A DNA stretch of 31,934 bases from Lentisphaeria bacterium (GCA_003526375.1 DPDG01000065.1:1-31934), one strand, 5' to 3'; positions 1 to 7,027 are shown, counted from the first letter of the stretch. Made by a program: numbers and translations. The notes: generated by a model not told the origin, from the sequence alone.

Positions 1-21
1 TTCCTTTGAGATTTCTGACAT
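1..21 (-). CDS. 5' end of an unidentified gene leaving the window
   Basis: An ATG on the minus strand (21 to 19) is preceded by a strong ribosome binding site, GGAGG at 30 to 26, four bases upstream. The frame reads M-S-E-I-S-K-E and then leaves the window. Seven codons are too few to identify a product. The strong ribosome binding site, and the fact that the next gene (the LacI-type regulator) points the same way, make a real gene start likely. Confidence 0.55.
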
Positions 22-347
22 GCAACCTCCTTATTTTCAGTTTTTCTTTCACAAATGATTGGCTTTTCCTGTTAATAACTCTCTCATGCTTCAAAACCAT
101 TTTGACGCATCCTAAGTGACTTTTTTCTCAAAAAGTCACTGAAAATCTGAATTTTGAGTGTTACCCTCCTTGTCCGTTACTGAGGAATTTGTTAGATTCT
201 CAAATCTTGTCAAATTCATAGGTAGAGCTACGATATCATTTTCGCTCAAAGAGCGACCTGCATTTCAACGCTGGTCCTCGATAGGCTCACGCCTGCTCTT
301 TCTTTGTACGATGCAAGACCTCCGAATAAAATCTTTTTGATATCACC
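22..347. other. 326-base non-coding stretch
   Basis: No convincing gene lies here. On the minus strand it is the leader and promoter region of the gene starting at 21. It holds a perfect 11-bp inverted repeat (115-140) and a TTGACA-like hexamer (minus strand, 213 to 208). The latter is followed by the small palindrome AGATT-TGAG-AATCT and only a weak -10 candidate. An orphan Shine-Dalgarno-like AAGGAGG (minus, 171 to 165) has no start codon at a useful distance. The upstream gene (348-1388) encodes a LacI-type regulator, so an operator here would make sense, but no classical CG-centred LacI site stands out. Confidence 0.5.
115..140. repeat. Perfect 11-bp inverted repeat
   Basis: AGTGACTTTTT (115-125) and AAAAAGTCACT (130-140) are perfectly complementary and separated by TCTC. 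The stem has no U-tract after it on either strand, so it is not a standard terminator. It lies about 95-120 bases before the start at 21, which fits a regulator binding site or a leader hairpin. A second, partly overlapping pairing exists (CTCAAAA 127-133 with TTTTGAG 152-158), so the RNA could in principle switch between two folds. Confidence 0.6.
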
Positions 348-1388
348 TCATGTCGATTCACGTTCTATCAGAACCGGTTCAATGGTGCGAACCCGATGCT
401 CCGGAGACAGATTTGGAGTGCCGATCAGTTCCCAAAGCATTTCCACCAGTGTTTTCGCAACAAGATCGCGGCGGTTATCGAATGTTGTCAGCGGCGGGGA
501 AAGCAATGCAGTGAAATCCAGATTGTCATATCCGGTAACCGCCACCTGCTCCGGAACCGCTGTTCTCAATATGGAAAGCGCTCTCAGAACGGCAATTGCC
601 AGATGATCGTTTGCACAGATGACTGCATCCGCCTTCCATACCGTGACAAGTTCCTGAACCAGCGGCAGAATCTTGTCTATATCCAGCATGGCATTCAAAG
701 GCACTCTTTTGACCTGTTCCCGGGAAAACCCGTATCGTCCCAGTGCATTGCGGTAAGCCTGCTCCCGCAGGAGAATATCTCCGTAACCGACATCCAGCGA
801 AAGCATGGCGATTCGGCGGCGACCGCGCGAAACAAGATACGTGACGGCCTGGCTGAATGCCTTTTCCGCGTCAATTTTAACATAACACGGATTCTTTATC
901 CCTTTCGGCTGCGCCAGAAAGACCGTGCTGTCTTCCGGAAAAACATTTGCCGCATTGGCATCTTCATAAGTGTGGGCAAGGCAAATGATTCCGGCAACGC
1001 CGTAAGAATGGAACGTATGGGCAAAACTTTTCAGCTTCCCGACATCATCGTGAGCCTGCCCGATCATGAAGCGGTACCCATTCATCGCGGCATATTTTTC
1101 CATAAGGGAAAGACGCTCATGGTAAACAGCCGGTGCGCAACTGTCGAGAACGACTCCGATCAGATCGCTGGATTTTCCGACAAGGCGGCGTGCAAGCATA
1201 TTCGGATGATACTCCATCTTTTCCACGCAGGCTCTGATTCTTGAAGCGGTTTTTTCGCTGACACGTGTATTTTTCCCGCCTGTATTGTTCAAAACCTTTG
1301 CAACGGTGACGATGGAAACTCCGACTTCTCTGGCAATGTCCGCCAGTCTTACCGCATTCCCTTTTCTGGAATCTGTGCCGCTTTGCAT
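348..1388 (-). CDS. LacI/GalR-family transcriptional regulator
   Basis: The protein has 346 residues, the usual length for the family. An N-terminal LacI helix-turn-helix occupies about residues 13-60, with RLADIAREVGVS followed by TVAKVLNN, the hinge-proximal signature. It is followed by a periplasmic-binding-protein-like effector domain (about 75-346) with motifs such as VAVTGYDNLDF and ICANDHLAIAVL that are typical of the sugar-sensing fold. It probably binds a palindromic operator and releases it, or tightens, on binding a sugar. The ATG at 1388 has only a weak ribosome binding site in an A-rich leader, but a strong promoter lies 43 bases upstream. The gene is transcribed alone and points at the gene starting at 21, which is a candidate target. 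The specific effector cannot be read from the sequence. Confidence 0.93.
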   Translation of the reverse strand: MQSGTDSRKGNAVRLADIAREVGVSIVTVAKVLNNTGGKNTRVSEKTASRIRACVEKMEYHPNMLARRLVGKSSDLIGVVLDSCAPAVYHERLSLMEKYAAMNGYRFMIGQAHDDVGKLKSFAHTFHSYGVAGIICLAHTYEDANAANVFPEDSTVFLAQPKGIKNPCYVKIDAEKAFSQAVTYLVSRGRRRIAMLSLDVGYGDILLREQAYRNALGRYGFSREQVKRVPLNAMLDIDKILPLVQELVTVWKADAVICANDHLAIAVLRALSILRTAVPEQVAVTGYDNLDFTALLSPPLTTFDNRRDLVAKTLVEMLWELIGTPNLSPEHRVRTIEPVLIEREST

Positions 1389-1406
1389 TTCTATTTTCTT
1401 TTTTTG

Positions 1407-1420
1407 ATTTATCGTTAAGT
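1407..1420. promoter_or_regulatory. Candidate LacI-type operator (autoregulatory)
   Basis: ATTTATCGTTAAGT is a near palindrome centred on CG, with 5 of 7 positions matching between the half sites. A central CG is typical of LacI-family operators. It sits just downstream of the predicted transcription start of the regulator at 348-1388, where a bound repressor would block its own transcription. This is inference from one imperfect site. Confidence 0.3.
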
Positions 1421-1430
1421 TCTTTCTTAT

Positions 1431-1458
1431 ATTATAACGAAAAATTTGTTTTTGTCAA
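1431..1458 (-). promoter_or_regulatory. Sigma-70 promoter of the LacI-type regulator
   Basis: On the minus strand TTGACA (1458 to 1453) and TATAAT (1436 to 1431) both match consensus perfectly, with a 16-base spacer. The predicted start is near 1424, about 36 bases before the ATG at 1388. Confidence 0.8.
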
Positions 1459-1469
1459 TAGGGAATTCA

Positions 1470-1503
1470 ATATTTTCCTGATATTTTCTTGAAATCAGAA
1501 AAT
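1470..1503. repeat. AT-rich tandem repeat and inverted repeat upstream of the LacI promoter
   Basis: ATATTTTCCTG (1470-1480) is followed directly by ATATTTTCTTG (1481-1491), an 11-bp tandem repeat with one mismatch. ATTTTCT (1483-1489) also pairs with AGAAAAT (1497-1503). The elements lie just upstream of the -35 of the promoter at 1431-1458, a place suited to an activator site or an AT-rich UP element. They also sit between the uvrB stop and that promoter, but with no U-tract they do not look like a terminator. Confidence 0.4.
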
Positions 1504-1535
1504 ACGATGTATTATCCGGGCTGCTCAAAAAAACT

Positions 1536-3626
1536 TCAACCGCCGGTCTGATCTGTCATGCTTCTGATCCGGTCGCGAAGCTGGGCGGCACGCTCGAATT
1601 CAAGATTGTCGGCGGCTTCCAGCATTTCACGTTCGAGCTCAGCGATGATCTCTTCGAAATCCAATCCTTCCAGATTTTTTGAATCCGCACGGGCGACTTT
1701 GCCTTTTTTCGTGCGTTTTTTCACGGAACCGTAAGCGGCACGTTCCTCTTTGACGGCAAACGCCGCTGCTTCTTCCTCGAACTCCCGGTTGCTGTAAGTC
1801 ACTTTGGACGGCGACTCCGTTCCGGAGGAAAGCCCCATGACATCAGTAATCGTCTCACGTTCCGCCTTAATGATCGTTCTGGGCGTAATATGATGCTTTT
1901 CATTGTATTCCGCCTGTCTTTTCCGGCGTTCTTCGGTGGTATCAATCAACGACTTCATGCTGTCCGTGACGACATCGCCGTAAAGAATGACTTTTCCCTC
2001 CGCATTCCGCGCGGCGCGCCCCGCAACCTGTATCAGCGAACGGGAGGAGCGCAGGAAGCCTTCCTTGTCTGCATCAAGAATCGCAACAAGTTTGATTTCC
2101 GGCAAGTCGATGCCCTCGCGCAGAAGGTTAATGCCTACGATACAATCAAAATCGCCCCGTTTGAGTTCGGAAAGGATGCGGACACGCTCGATCACATCAA
2201 TTTCGGAATGGAGGTATTTCACACGCAATCCGAGCTCGCAGAGGTAATCCGAAAGACGCTCCGCGCTCTTTTTCGTGAGCGTGGCGACAAGGGACCTTCC
2301 GCCGCTTTCGGTGCATTTGCGGATCTCTTCGATCACATCGTCCACCTGTCCCTCCAGTTTGCGTACCTCGACCGGGGGATCAAGCAGTCCGGTCGGACGC
2401 ACAACCTGCTCGACCACCTGTCCTTCGGAAAGTTCCAGCTCATATTTTCCGGGTGTGGCGGAAACGAAGATCACGTCACCGAGAAGCGATTGAAACTCCT
2501 CGAACTTCAGCGGCCGGTTGTCCAGTGCGGACGGCAGGCGGAATCCGTGGTCCACAAGAGTCTGCTTCCGGTTGCGGTCCGCCTTGTACATCGCCTGGAG
2601 CTGGGGAATCGTGACATGCGATTCATCAATAATCATGATGTAGTCCTTCGGAAAGAAGTCCAGCAGGCAGAACGGACGCGACCCCGGAGCCCGTCCGCCG
2701 AGATGCCGCGAATAATTTTCGATTCCGGCGCAGTAACCGATTTCACGCATCATTTCCACGTCATAGTTCACGCGCTGATAAAGCCTCTGCGCCTCAACCA
2801 GCTTGCCCTGCGATTCAAACATCCTGACCTGCGTCCGCATCTCTGCGAGGATGCCGTCCATTGCGGCGTTGATCCGCTCCTGCGGCATCACAAAGTGACG
2901 CGCCGGAAAGATCATGACATGATCCGGGCGGGATTTGACACGGCCGGTCAACAGTTCACAACGGGAGATCGAATCAACCGAGTCGCCCCAGAATTCCACG
3001 CGCACATACTCCTCTTTCTGGGCAAGATAGATCTCCACGCAGTCGCCGCGCACACGGAACTGACCACGCTCCGGAGCCGTGTCATTGCGCTCAAACTGCA
3101 CCTCGACCAGCTTCCGCAGAAGATCATCGCGGTCCAGCGTCATACCCACATTCAGGGGAATGCACATCTCCTCGTAATCCTCCCGCGCCGTCAAGCCGTA
3201 AATGCACGATACGCTGGCGACCGCCATGACATCGCGCCGTTCGAGAAGCGAAGCCGTTGCGGAGAGGCGCAGGCGTTCAATGTTCTCGTTGATGCTCGCG
3301 TCTTTGGCAATATAGGTGTCGGTCTGCGGAATATAGGATTCCGGCAGATAGTAGTCATAATAACTGATGAAATATTCGACGGCATTGTTCGGCAGAAACG
3401 ATTTGAATTCACTGTAAAGCTGCGCCGCCAGCGTTTTGTTGTGCGAAAGCACCAGAGCCGGACGGTTCACCCTGGCAAGCACATTTGCAAGCGTGAATGT
3501 CTTGCCGGAACCCGTCACGCCGAGCAGAGTCTGATAACGCCGTCCCTCATGAAGCCCGTGAACAAGCTCCCGGATCGCCTGCGGCTGATCGCCCGCCGCC
3601 TTGTATTCCGAAACCAGTTCAAACAT
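1536..3626 (-). CDS. uvrB: Excinuclease ABC subunit B
   Basis: UvrB is the damage-verifying helicase-like subunit of nucleotide excision repair; it takes DNA from UvrA and recruits UvrC. The 696-residue protein has the Walker A motif GVTGSGKT near residue 40. The beta-hairpin region that clamps DNA (YYDYYLPESYIPQTDTYI) lies near residues 92-110, helicase motif DESH near 340, and the C-terminal helicase motifs include QVAGRAARN. A C-terminal UVR domain (LEFERAAQLRDRIRSM) contacts UvrC. Length is slightly above the usual 660-680 because of a Lys/Glu-rich linker before the UVR domain. An AGGTGG ribosome binding site precedes the ATG. It is the last gene of the thiL-tsaE-SDR-uvrB run, 14 bases after the SDR stop. 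No U-tract terminator follows. Confidence 0.98.
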   Translation of the reverse strand: MFELVSEYKAAGDQPQAIRELVHGLHEGRRYQTLLGVTGSGKTFTLANVLARVNRPALVLSHNKTLAAQLYSEFKSFLPNNAVEYFISYYDYYLPESYIPQTDTYIAKDASINENIERLRLSATASLLERRDVMAVASVSCIYGLTAREDYEEMCIPLNVGMTLDRDDLLRKLVEVQFERNDTAPERGQFRVRGDCVEIYLAQKEEYVRVEFWGDSVDSISRCELLTGRVKSRPDHVMIFPARHFVMPQERINAAMDGILAEMRTQVRMFESQGKLVEAQRLYQRVNYDVEMMREIGYCAGIENYSRHLGGRAPGSRPFCLLDFFPKDYIMIIDESHVTIPQLQAMYKADRNRKQTLVDHGFRLPSALDNRPLKFEEFQSLLGDVIFVSATPGKYELELSEGQVVEQVVRPTGLLDPPVEVRKLEGQVDDVIEEIRKCTESGGRSLVATLTKKSAERLSDYLCELGLRVKYLHSEIDVIERVRILSELKRGDFDCIVGINLLREGIDLPEIKLVAILDADKEGFLRSSRSLIQVAGRAARNAEGKVILYGDVVTDSMKSLIDTTEERRKRQAEYNEKHHITPRTIIKAERETITDVMGLSSGTESPSKVTYSNREFEEEAAAFAVKEERAAYGSVKKRTKKGKVARADSKNLEGLDFEEIIAELEREMLEAADNLEFERAAQLRDRIRSMTDQTGG

Positions 3627-3640
3627 TTTCCCACCTATCC

Positions 3641-4378
3641 TTATTCCCCATCACTGACCATCATATCCCGTATGATTTCCTCAACGCCATATTCCGGACG
3701 CCATATAAAAAACTCCGTCAATCGGCTGATGTCCAGCGAAAAAACAGGAATCTCCTTCCGGCTCTCGTCATTCGTAATCTTCAGGATATTTCCCGTGGCA
3801 CATTCGCATACGGCAGTCAGTTCCAGCAGGGAAACGCTTGCGCGAAGCCCGCCGGAGACATGATACAATCCCGGCTGAAACGCATGGAGCTGTTCCCTGA
3901 TCAGCGAAACCAGGTCTCCGACATGGAGGAGATCGAAGACCTGTTTTCCGCTTCCTCCGAAAGACACATAACGCAGGCTGTTTGTTCCATGGATATGCGC
4001 AGACAGCCATGCACGGCTTTTTCCCGTCCCGCCGATCTCACAGCAGCGGTTCAGAATCACATTGTCCGGAAGGTTCATGGGCTGAAACTCTTCGGAAATC
4101 CCCTTTTCCGAAATTCCATGCACAGACTGTTCCGCCGAAAGCATGAAACGCGTCTCGTATTCGTCATATCGTTCATTCAGAAGTGATTTTCTCTCAGAAA
4201 AACTCTCTCCCGCATCGGCAAGGAAAATGAGTCTCCCGGAACAGTTCCGCAGAGCTTCGCCCAGTTCCGTTTCCCTGCCGCAGAAGATCATTGTCTCCGT
4301 TTCGGCGGATTCATCCGCCAGAGCCTGAACGAGACATTCTTTCAGAAAAGTATTTGTGCCTGAAAATGTAATATTCAT
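3641..4378 (-). CDS. Shortened, degenerate SDR-type epimerase (CDP-paratose 2-epimerase-like)
   Basis: The 245-residue protein resembles the nucleotide-sugar epimerase/dehydratase family (extended SDR), which is usually about 310-350 residues. The best match to family pattern is the C-terminal half: RCCEIGGTGKSRAW (about 111-124), GGSGKQVFDLLHVGDLVSLI (141-160), YHVSGGLRASVSLLEL (172-187) and a terminal LxWxPxxxVEEII-like segment. This is the arrangement seen in CDP-paratose 2-epimerase-like enzymes. The N-terminal half is much reduced. The NAD-binding GGxGFIG loop reads SGTNTFL, and I find no YxxxK catalytic pair. It may therefore bind a nucleotide sugar without catalysing the usual reaction. 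It sits between tsaE and uvrB in a housekeeping operon, which gives no functional hint. The ribosome binding site is weak. Confidence 0.7.
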   Translation of the reverse strand: MNITFSGTNTFLKECLVQALADESAETETMIFCGRETELGEALRNCSGRLIFLADAGESFSERKSLLNERYDEYETRFMLSAEQSVHGISEKGISEEFQPMNLPDNVILNRCCEIGGTGKSRAWLSAHIHGTNSLRYVSFGGSGKQVFDLLHVGDLVSLIREQLHAFQPGLYHVSGGLRASVSLLELTAVCECATGNILKITNDESRKEIPVFSLDISRLTEFFIWRPEYGVEEIIRDMMVSDGE

Positions 4379-4404
4379 TGTTTGAAAAGGACCTGAAAGA
4401 CGAA

Positions 4405-4438
4405 AAGGGAACGAACATGCCGCAAACTACTGTCCCTT
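4405..4438. repeat. Imperfect inverted repeat between tsaE and the SDR gene
   Basis: AAGGGAAC (4405-4412) pairs with GTCCCTT (4432-4438), with one bulged base and a 19-base loop. On the minus strand the second arm is followed by TTCGTCTTT, so it could act as a weak, leaky terminator that lowers expression of the SDR gene and uvrB relative to thiL-tsaE. The stem is short and the call is tentative. Confidence 0.25.
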
Positions 4439-4452
4439 CTCCTTTTGTTCTG

Positions 4453-4884
4453 CTATTCCGCCTGTTCCACAGTGATGATGCGTTCCTCTTCCTTCTCTCC
4501 GCGCCGGATATCCACATAGACCGTATGCGGCGGGAACAGCCCATGAATGCGTTCCGGCCATTCGATCAGGGCAATACCGTCTTCGGCGTAGAGAAACTCG
4601 TCGATGCCGAATGCAAGCGCCGCCTCCGGATTGTCGATCCGGTAAAGATCCAGATGAAAGAACATCCCTCTTTCAAAAGGATACTCCTGAACGATCGTGA
4701 ACGTGGGGCTGGATACCGCTTCCGTAATTCCGAGCGCGCGGGCGAAACCGGAGGCGAAAACCGTCTTTCCGGCTCCGAGATCGCCGTGAAGAGAATAAAC
4801 CGAACCGGGAGGCGTCTGCGCGGCAAGTTCCGCTGCTACGGCTTTCGTCTCATCCGTGGAATATGTCTTATACTGTTTTTTCAT
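4453..4884 (-). CDS. tsaE: tRNA threonylcarbamoyladenosine biosynthesis ATPase TsaE
   Basis: TsaE is the small ATPase that works with TsaB and TsaD to make t6A at position 37 of ANN-decoding tRNAs. The 143-residue protein has the Walker A motif GDLGAGKT (about 33-40). The family signature HLDLYRIDNPEAALAFGIDEFL and the closing IEWPERI motif are present. The ATG at 4884 is preferred over an upstream TTG at 4896. It overlaps the 3' end of thiL by 17 bases, consistent with translational coupling. The partner genes tsaB and tsaD are not in the window. Confidence 0.93.
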   Translation of the reverse strand: MKKQYKTYSTDETKAVAAELAAQTPPGSVYSLHGDLGAGKTVFASGFARALGITEAVSSPTFTIVQEYPFERGMFFHLDLYRIDNPEAALAFGIDEFLYAEDGIALIEWPERIHGLFPPHTVYVDIRRGEKEEERIITVEQAE

Positions 4885-5770
4885 TGAAATGGTCAAATCC
4901 CGTTTTAAGTTTTGTCAGATTCAGGCGCTCCAGTCCCGTGACTTCACCGGACTTTCCTTCCGTAAAACGCCCGATACAACTGAGCGGCGTTCCCGGAAAA
5001 GGCCAGGCGCTTTCCAGTTCCTCCGAAAGAGACGGCGGAACCGCAATAATGAGTTCATAATCCTCGCCGTCCGTCAATGCCCCCTCCGTGGTGGCTCCGC
5101 GGCGCAGGGGAATCCGGAGAGGATCAAGCGAAAGAGCGCATCCGGAGGCGTCCGCCACCCGGAGCGCGTCTTTCAGAAGTCCGTCGCTGACATCCATCAT
5201 GGCATGTGTGAACCTGCCCGCAAGGAACCGCGCCTCCTCCAGTCTCGCCCTGAACTCCAGATGATGCCCTGAATGAAAAGAGTTGCCGAAAACTCCCGTG
5301 ACGTAGAGCAGATCGCCTGTCCCGGCGGCGGAACGCAGACAAAGTTTTTCACGTTCGACTTTACCGAGGATCGTCAGTGAACAGACCTCCCCTTTTGTGA
5401 AAAGCCTTGCAATATCCCCTCCGATTACTGAAATGCCGTATGCGGAGGCGCTTTCCGCCAGAGAAGCGTGAAAATCCGCGAGCCAGATCTCATCCAGAGG
5501 ATTGACCGCCAGCGTAACCAGCGCATGAGTCGGAACTCCGCCCATCGCGGCAATATCGCTGATGTTCCTGTGAAGCAGTTTCCGCGCTGCGTAAGCAGGG
5601 GGGCACCCCTCCAGATAATGAACCGATGAAATCAACTGATCCGCCGCCGCAAGCATCAGCGGGTCCGAACCATTGTCAATTACGGCGCAGTCGTCACCGG
5701 GTCCCACAAGAATGTCTTTTCCCTGCGGAAACATGTCAGCCAGTTTTTTGGTAAATTTTTCTTCGTCCAT
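4868..5770 (-). CDS. thiL: Thiamine-monophosphate kinase
   Basis: ThiL phosphorylates thiamine monophosphate to thiamine diphosphate, the last step of vitamin B1 cofactor synthesis. The protein shows the ThiL/PurM-type fold: an N-terminal GPGDDCAVID motif, then ADQLISSVHY (substrate and metal loop), HRNISDIAAMGG, GGDIAR, and MMDVSDGLLKDALR (second Asp cluster). The C-terminal GEDYELIIAVP motif is also present. The ATG at 5770 is chosen because GGAGA lies 5 bases upstream and a promoter maps between it and more upstream candidate starts (ATG 5821, TTG 5824). This gives 300 residues, close to family size. It is the first gene of the thiL-tsaE-SDR-uvrB run. Confidence 0.95.
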   Translation of the reverse strand: MDEEKFTKKLADMFPQGKDILVGPGDDCAVIDNGSDPLMLAAADQLISSVHYLEGCPPAYAARKLLHRNISDIAAMGGVPTHALVTLAVNPLDEIWLADFHASLAESASAYGISVIGGDIARLFTKGEVCSLTILGKVEREKLCLRSAAGTGDLLYVTGVFGNSFHSGHHLEFRARLEEARFLAGRFTHAMMDVSDGLLKDALRVADASGCALSLDPLRIPLRRGATTEGALTDGEDYELIIAVPPSLSEELESAWPFPGTPLSCIGRFTEGKSGEVTGLERLNLTKLKTGFDHFNEKTV

Positions 5771-5796
5771 TTGATTCTCCGGAAACAGTTCTCTAT

Positions 5797-5824
5797 AATC
5801 TACTGATTTTTTCCTCAGCATCAA
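5797..5824 (-). promoter_or_regulatory. Candidate sigma-70 promoter of thiL
   Basis: On the minus strand TTGATG (5824 to 5819) and TAGATT (5802 to 5797) are separated by 16 bases. A start near 5790 would leave a 20-base leader containing the GGAGA site before the ATG at 5770. It covers the alternative upstream start codons and so argues against them. Confidence 0.45.
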
Positions 5825-5825
5825 A

Positions 5826-5868
5826 CGGAAATCAGAAATATTTCCGGCTTTTTATTTGAATCAAGCCG
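5826..5868. repeat. Two adjacent inverted repeats in the thiL / QW-protein divergent region
   Basis: CGGAAAT (5826-5832) pairs with ATTTCCG (5840-5846) across a 7-base loop. CGGCTT (5845-5850) pairs with AAGCCG (5863-5868) across 12 bases and is followed on the plus strand by TTTTTT (5869-5874). The second looks like a plus-strand intrinsic terminator. However, its loop contains the -35 of the promoter at 5856-5884 and no plus-strand gene lies upstream, so an operator role is as likely. Confidence 0.45.
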
Positions 5869-5884
5869 TTTTTTGGATTATTAT
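5856..5884 (+). promoter_or_regulatory. Sigma-70 promoter of the QW-motif protein gene
   Basis: TTGAAT (5856-5861) and TATTAT (5879-5884) are separated by an ideal 17-base spacer. The expected start is near 5891, 35 bases before the ATG at 5926, which has an AGGAGG ribosome binding site. Confidence 0.65.
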
Positions 5885-5925
5885 CCCGCATGATCTGATA
5901 AAACCGGCAGCGGAACAGGAGGGCT

Positions 5926-6438
5926 ATGAGAAAATACCTGATATTTTTTTCTTTCTTTTTTACACTCTGTCTTGTTTCCGCTCCTTTCCCGGTTCCGCAG
6001 AAACCGGATGAAAGCCTGGCGCGCGAAGCTTCCGCCGCCGCCTTGCGCGGAGTCTATTATCTTGTCTCGCAGCAGGACGGGAAAGGGAATTTTTCATCCG
6101 ATCCGGGGCTGGACCGGGCGATTGCCGCATTGACGGAATCTTTTTCCGCCGGAGAACCGGATTTGAAAACTGCGCTGAACCGGCGGAAGCGGAATACGGA
6201 AAATGTCATTCCGGGGACAAAAATCTCCGGAGACGAAAGCGCGGAACCTTACCGGGACCTGCTGGAGCTGGTCCGTCTGCTGAAAAAACTGGATTCCAGC
6301 CCGCTGCTTCCGGAGAATTTCCGCAACTGGCGCAGGAATATGCTGCAGCGTCTGCTGGAAACACAGCAGCGTGACGGCTCGTGGGGGAATGTTCCCTCCA
6401 CATTTTACGCATTATGCTGCCTGCGCCTGATTTTATGA
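5926..6438 (+). CDS. Small secreted protein with a squalene-cyclase-type QW motif
   Basis: The 170-residue protein starts with a signal peptide (hydrophobic stretch about residues 4-18, MRKYLIFFSFFFTLCLVSA). Near the C-terminus it carries QQRDGSWG (147-154), the QW motif of the prenyltransferase/squalene-hopene cyclase alpha/alpha repeat. A weaker counterpart, QQDGKGNF (49-56), sits near the N-terminus. Such repeats normally occur in proteins of 300 residues or more forming a toroid of helices; here only the first and last repeats seem to remain. It lacks the DxDD catalytic motif of triterpene cyclases, so cyclase activity is not expected. An exact AGGAGG precedes the ATG, and the gene has its own promoter. 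The function is unknown; a shortened helical scaffold in the periplasm is a reasonable guess. Confidence 0.75.
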   Translation: MRKYLIFFSFFFTLCLVSAPFPVPQKPDESLAREASAAALRGVYYLVSQQDGKGNFSSDPGLDRAIAALTESFSAGEPDLKTALNRRKRNTENVIPGTKISGDESAEPYRDLLELVRLLKKLDSSPLLPENFRNWRRNMLQRLLETQQRDGSWGNVPSTFYALCCLRLIL

Positions 6439-6447
6439 TTTTCCGGT

Positions 6448-6475
6448 TTGACTCCTGATAAAGCGGCAGTATTGT
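6448..6475 (+). promoter_or_regulatory. Sigma-70 promoter of the lysine-rich protein gene
   Basis: TTGACT (6448-6453) and TATTGT (6470-6475) are separated by 16 bases. A start near 6482 gives a short leader with AAGGAG at 6495-6500, eight bases before the ATG at 6509. Confidence 0.6.
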
Positions 6476-6508
6476 ACAACTGAAACTAAAACCCAAGGAG
6501 TATTGGTT

Positions 6509-7027
6509 ATGTCACTGTTGAAACAACTTTCACTGGCTGCGGTTTTTGCCGCCTCTCTCTTTTTCGTGTCCGATGCGCTCGCGGATGAAAAGGAGAAAAA
6601 TCCTTTCACAAAAGAGATCAATGCCGTAAAACGTGCGGAAAAAAGGCTCCAGAAAGCCAAAAACAATGCCGCCCGTAAAAGAGCGGAAACAAACCTGAAA
6701 AAAGAAAAGAAAGCTTTGGAGAACGCGGTAAAAGAAGAAACCGCAAGATATGAAAAGGCTCTGAAAGCAGTTGAAGAACAACTGAAACTGAAAAATGAAA
6801 ATGAAGAGAATAAAGAAAAAAATGCGGCTCTGATCGAAAAACTTGAAGCAAGGCAGAGTGCATTGAAAGAAAAAATCGAGAAATTGAAAGCCTTTGGGGA
6901 TATTGACTCCGCCGGCGATGGCAAAGAGGATGAAAAAGCCGACAAGAAAGAAGAAAAGGCTGACAAGAAAGCCGATAAAAATACGGACAAAAAGGCTGAC
7001 AAGACAAAAAAAGCCAAAAAGAAATAA
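6509..7027 (+). CDS. Secreted lysine-rich coiled-coil protein
   Basis: The ATG at 6509, eight bases after AAGGAG, is preferred to an in-frame TTG at 6503. It gives 172 residues. A clear signal peptide (about 1-25, ending SDALA) is followed by an almost entirely charged Lys/Glu/Ala chain. This chain has heptad-like spacing over roughly 40-130, indicating a long coiled coil. A terminal tail (about 140-172) is built of repeated DKKADK-like units and ends in KTKKAKKK. The tail looks like a histone H1-type basic tail, but the signal peptide argues for an envelope location, perhaps binding anionic lipids, LPS or peptidoglycan. It lies 18 bases before the cardiolipin-synthase-like gene and is probably co-transcribed with it. 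No family was recognised. Confidence 0.75.
   Translation: MSLLKQLSLAAVFAASLFFVSDALADEKEKNPFTKEINAVKRAEKRLQKAKNNAARKRAETNLKKEKKALENAVKEETARYEKALKAVEEQLKLKNENEENKEKNAALIEKLEARQSALKEKIEKLKAFGDIDSAGDGKEDEKADKKEEKADKKADKNTDKKADKTKKAKKK

Noticed and set aside
158..340. 60-codon plus-strand frame in the first intergenic region
   Set aside because: It lacks a ribosome binding site and recognisable sequence and runs opposite to the likely leader of the gene starting at 21.
1890..3863. Open frame of 657 codons on the plus strand opposite uvrB
   Set aside because: It is antisense to a fully conserved UvrB, has an Arg/His-rich composition typical of shadow frames, and no ribosome binding site or recognisable motif.
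5771..5824. Upstream starts (TTG 5824, ATG 5821) for thiL
   Set aside because: They have no ribosome binding site and overlap a candidate promoter, while ATG 5770 has GGAGA at the right distance.
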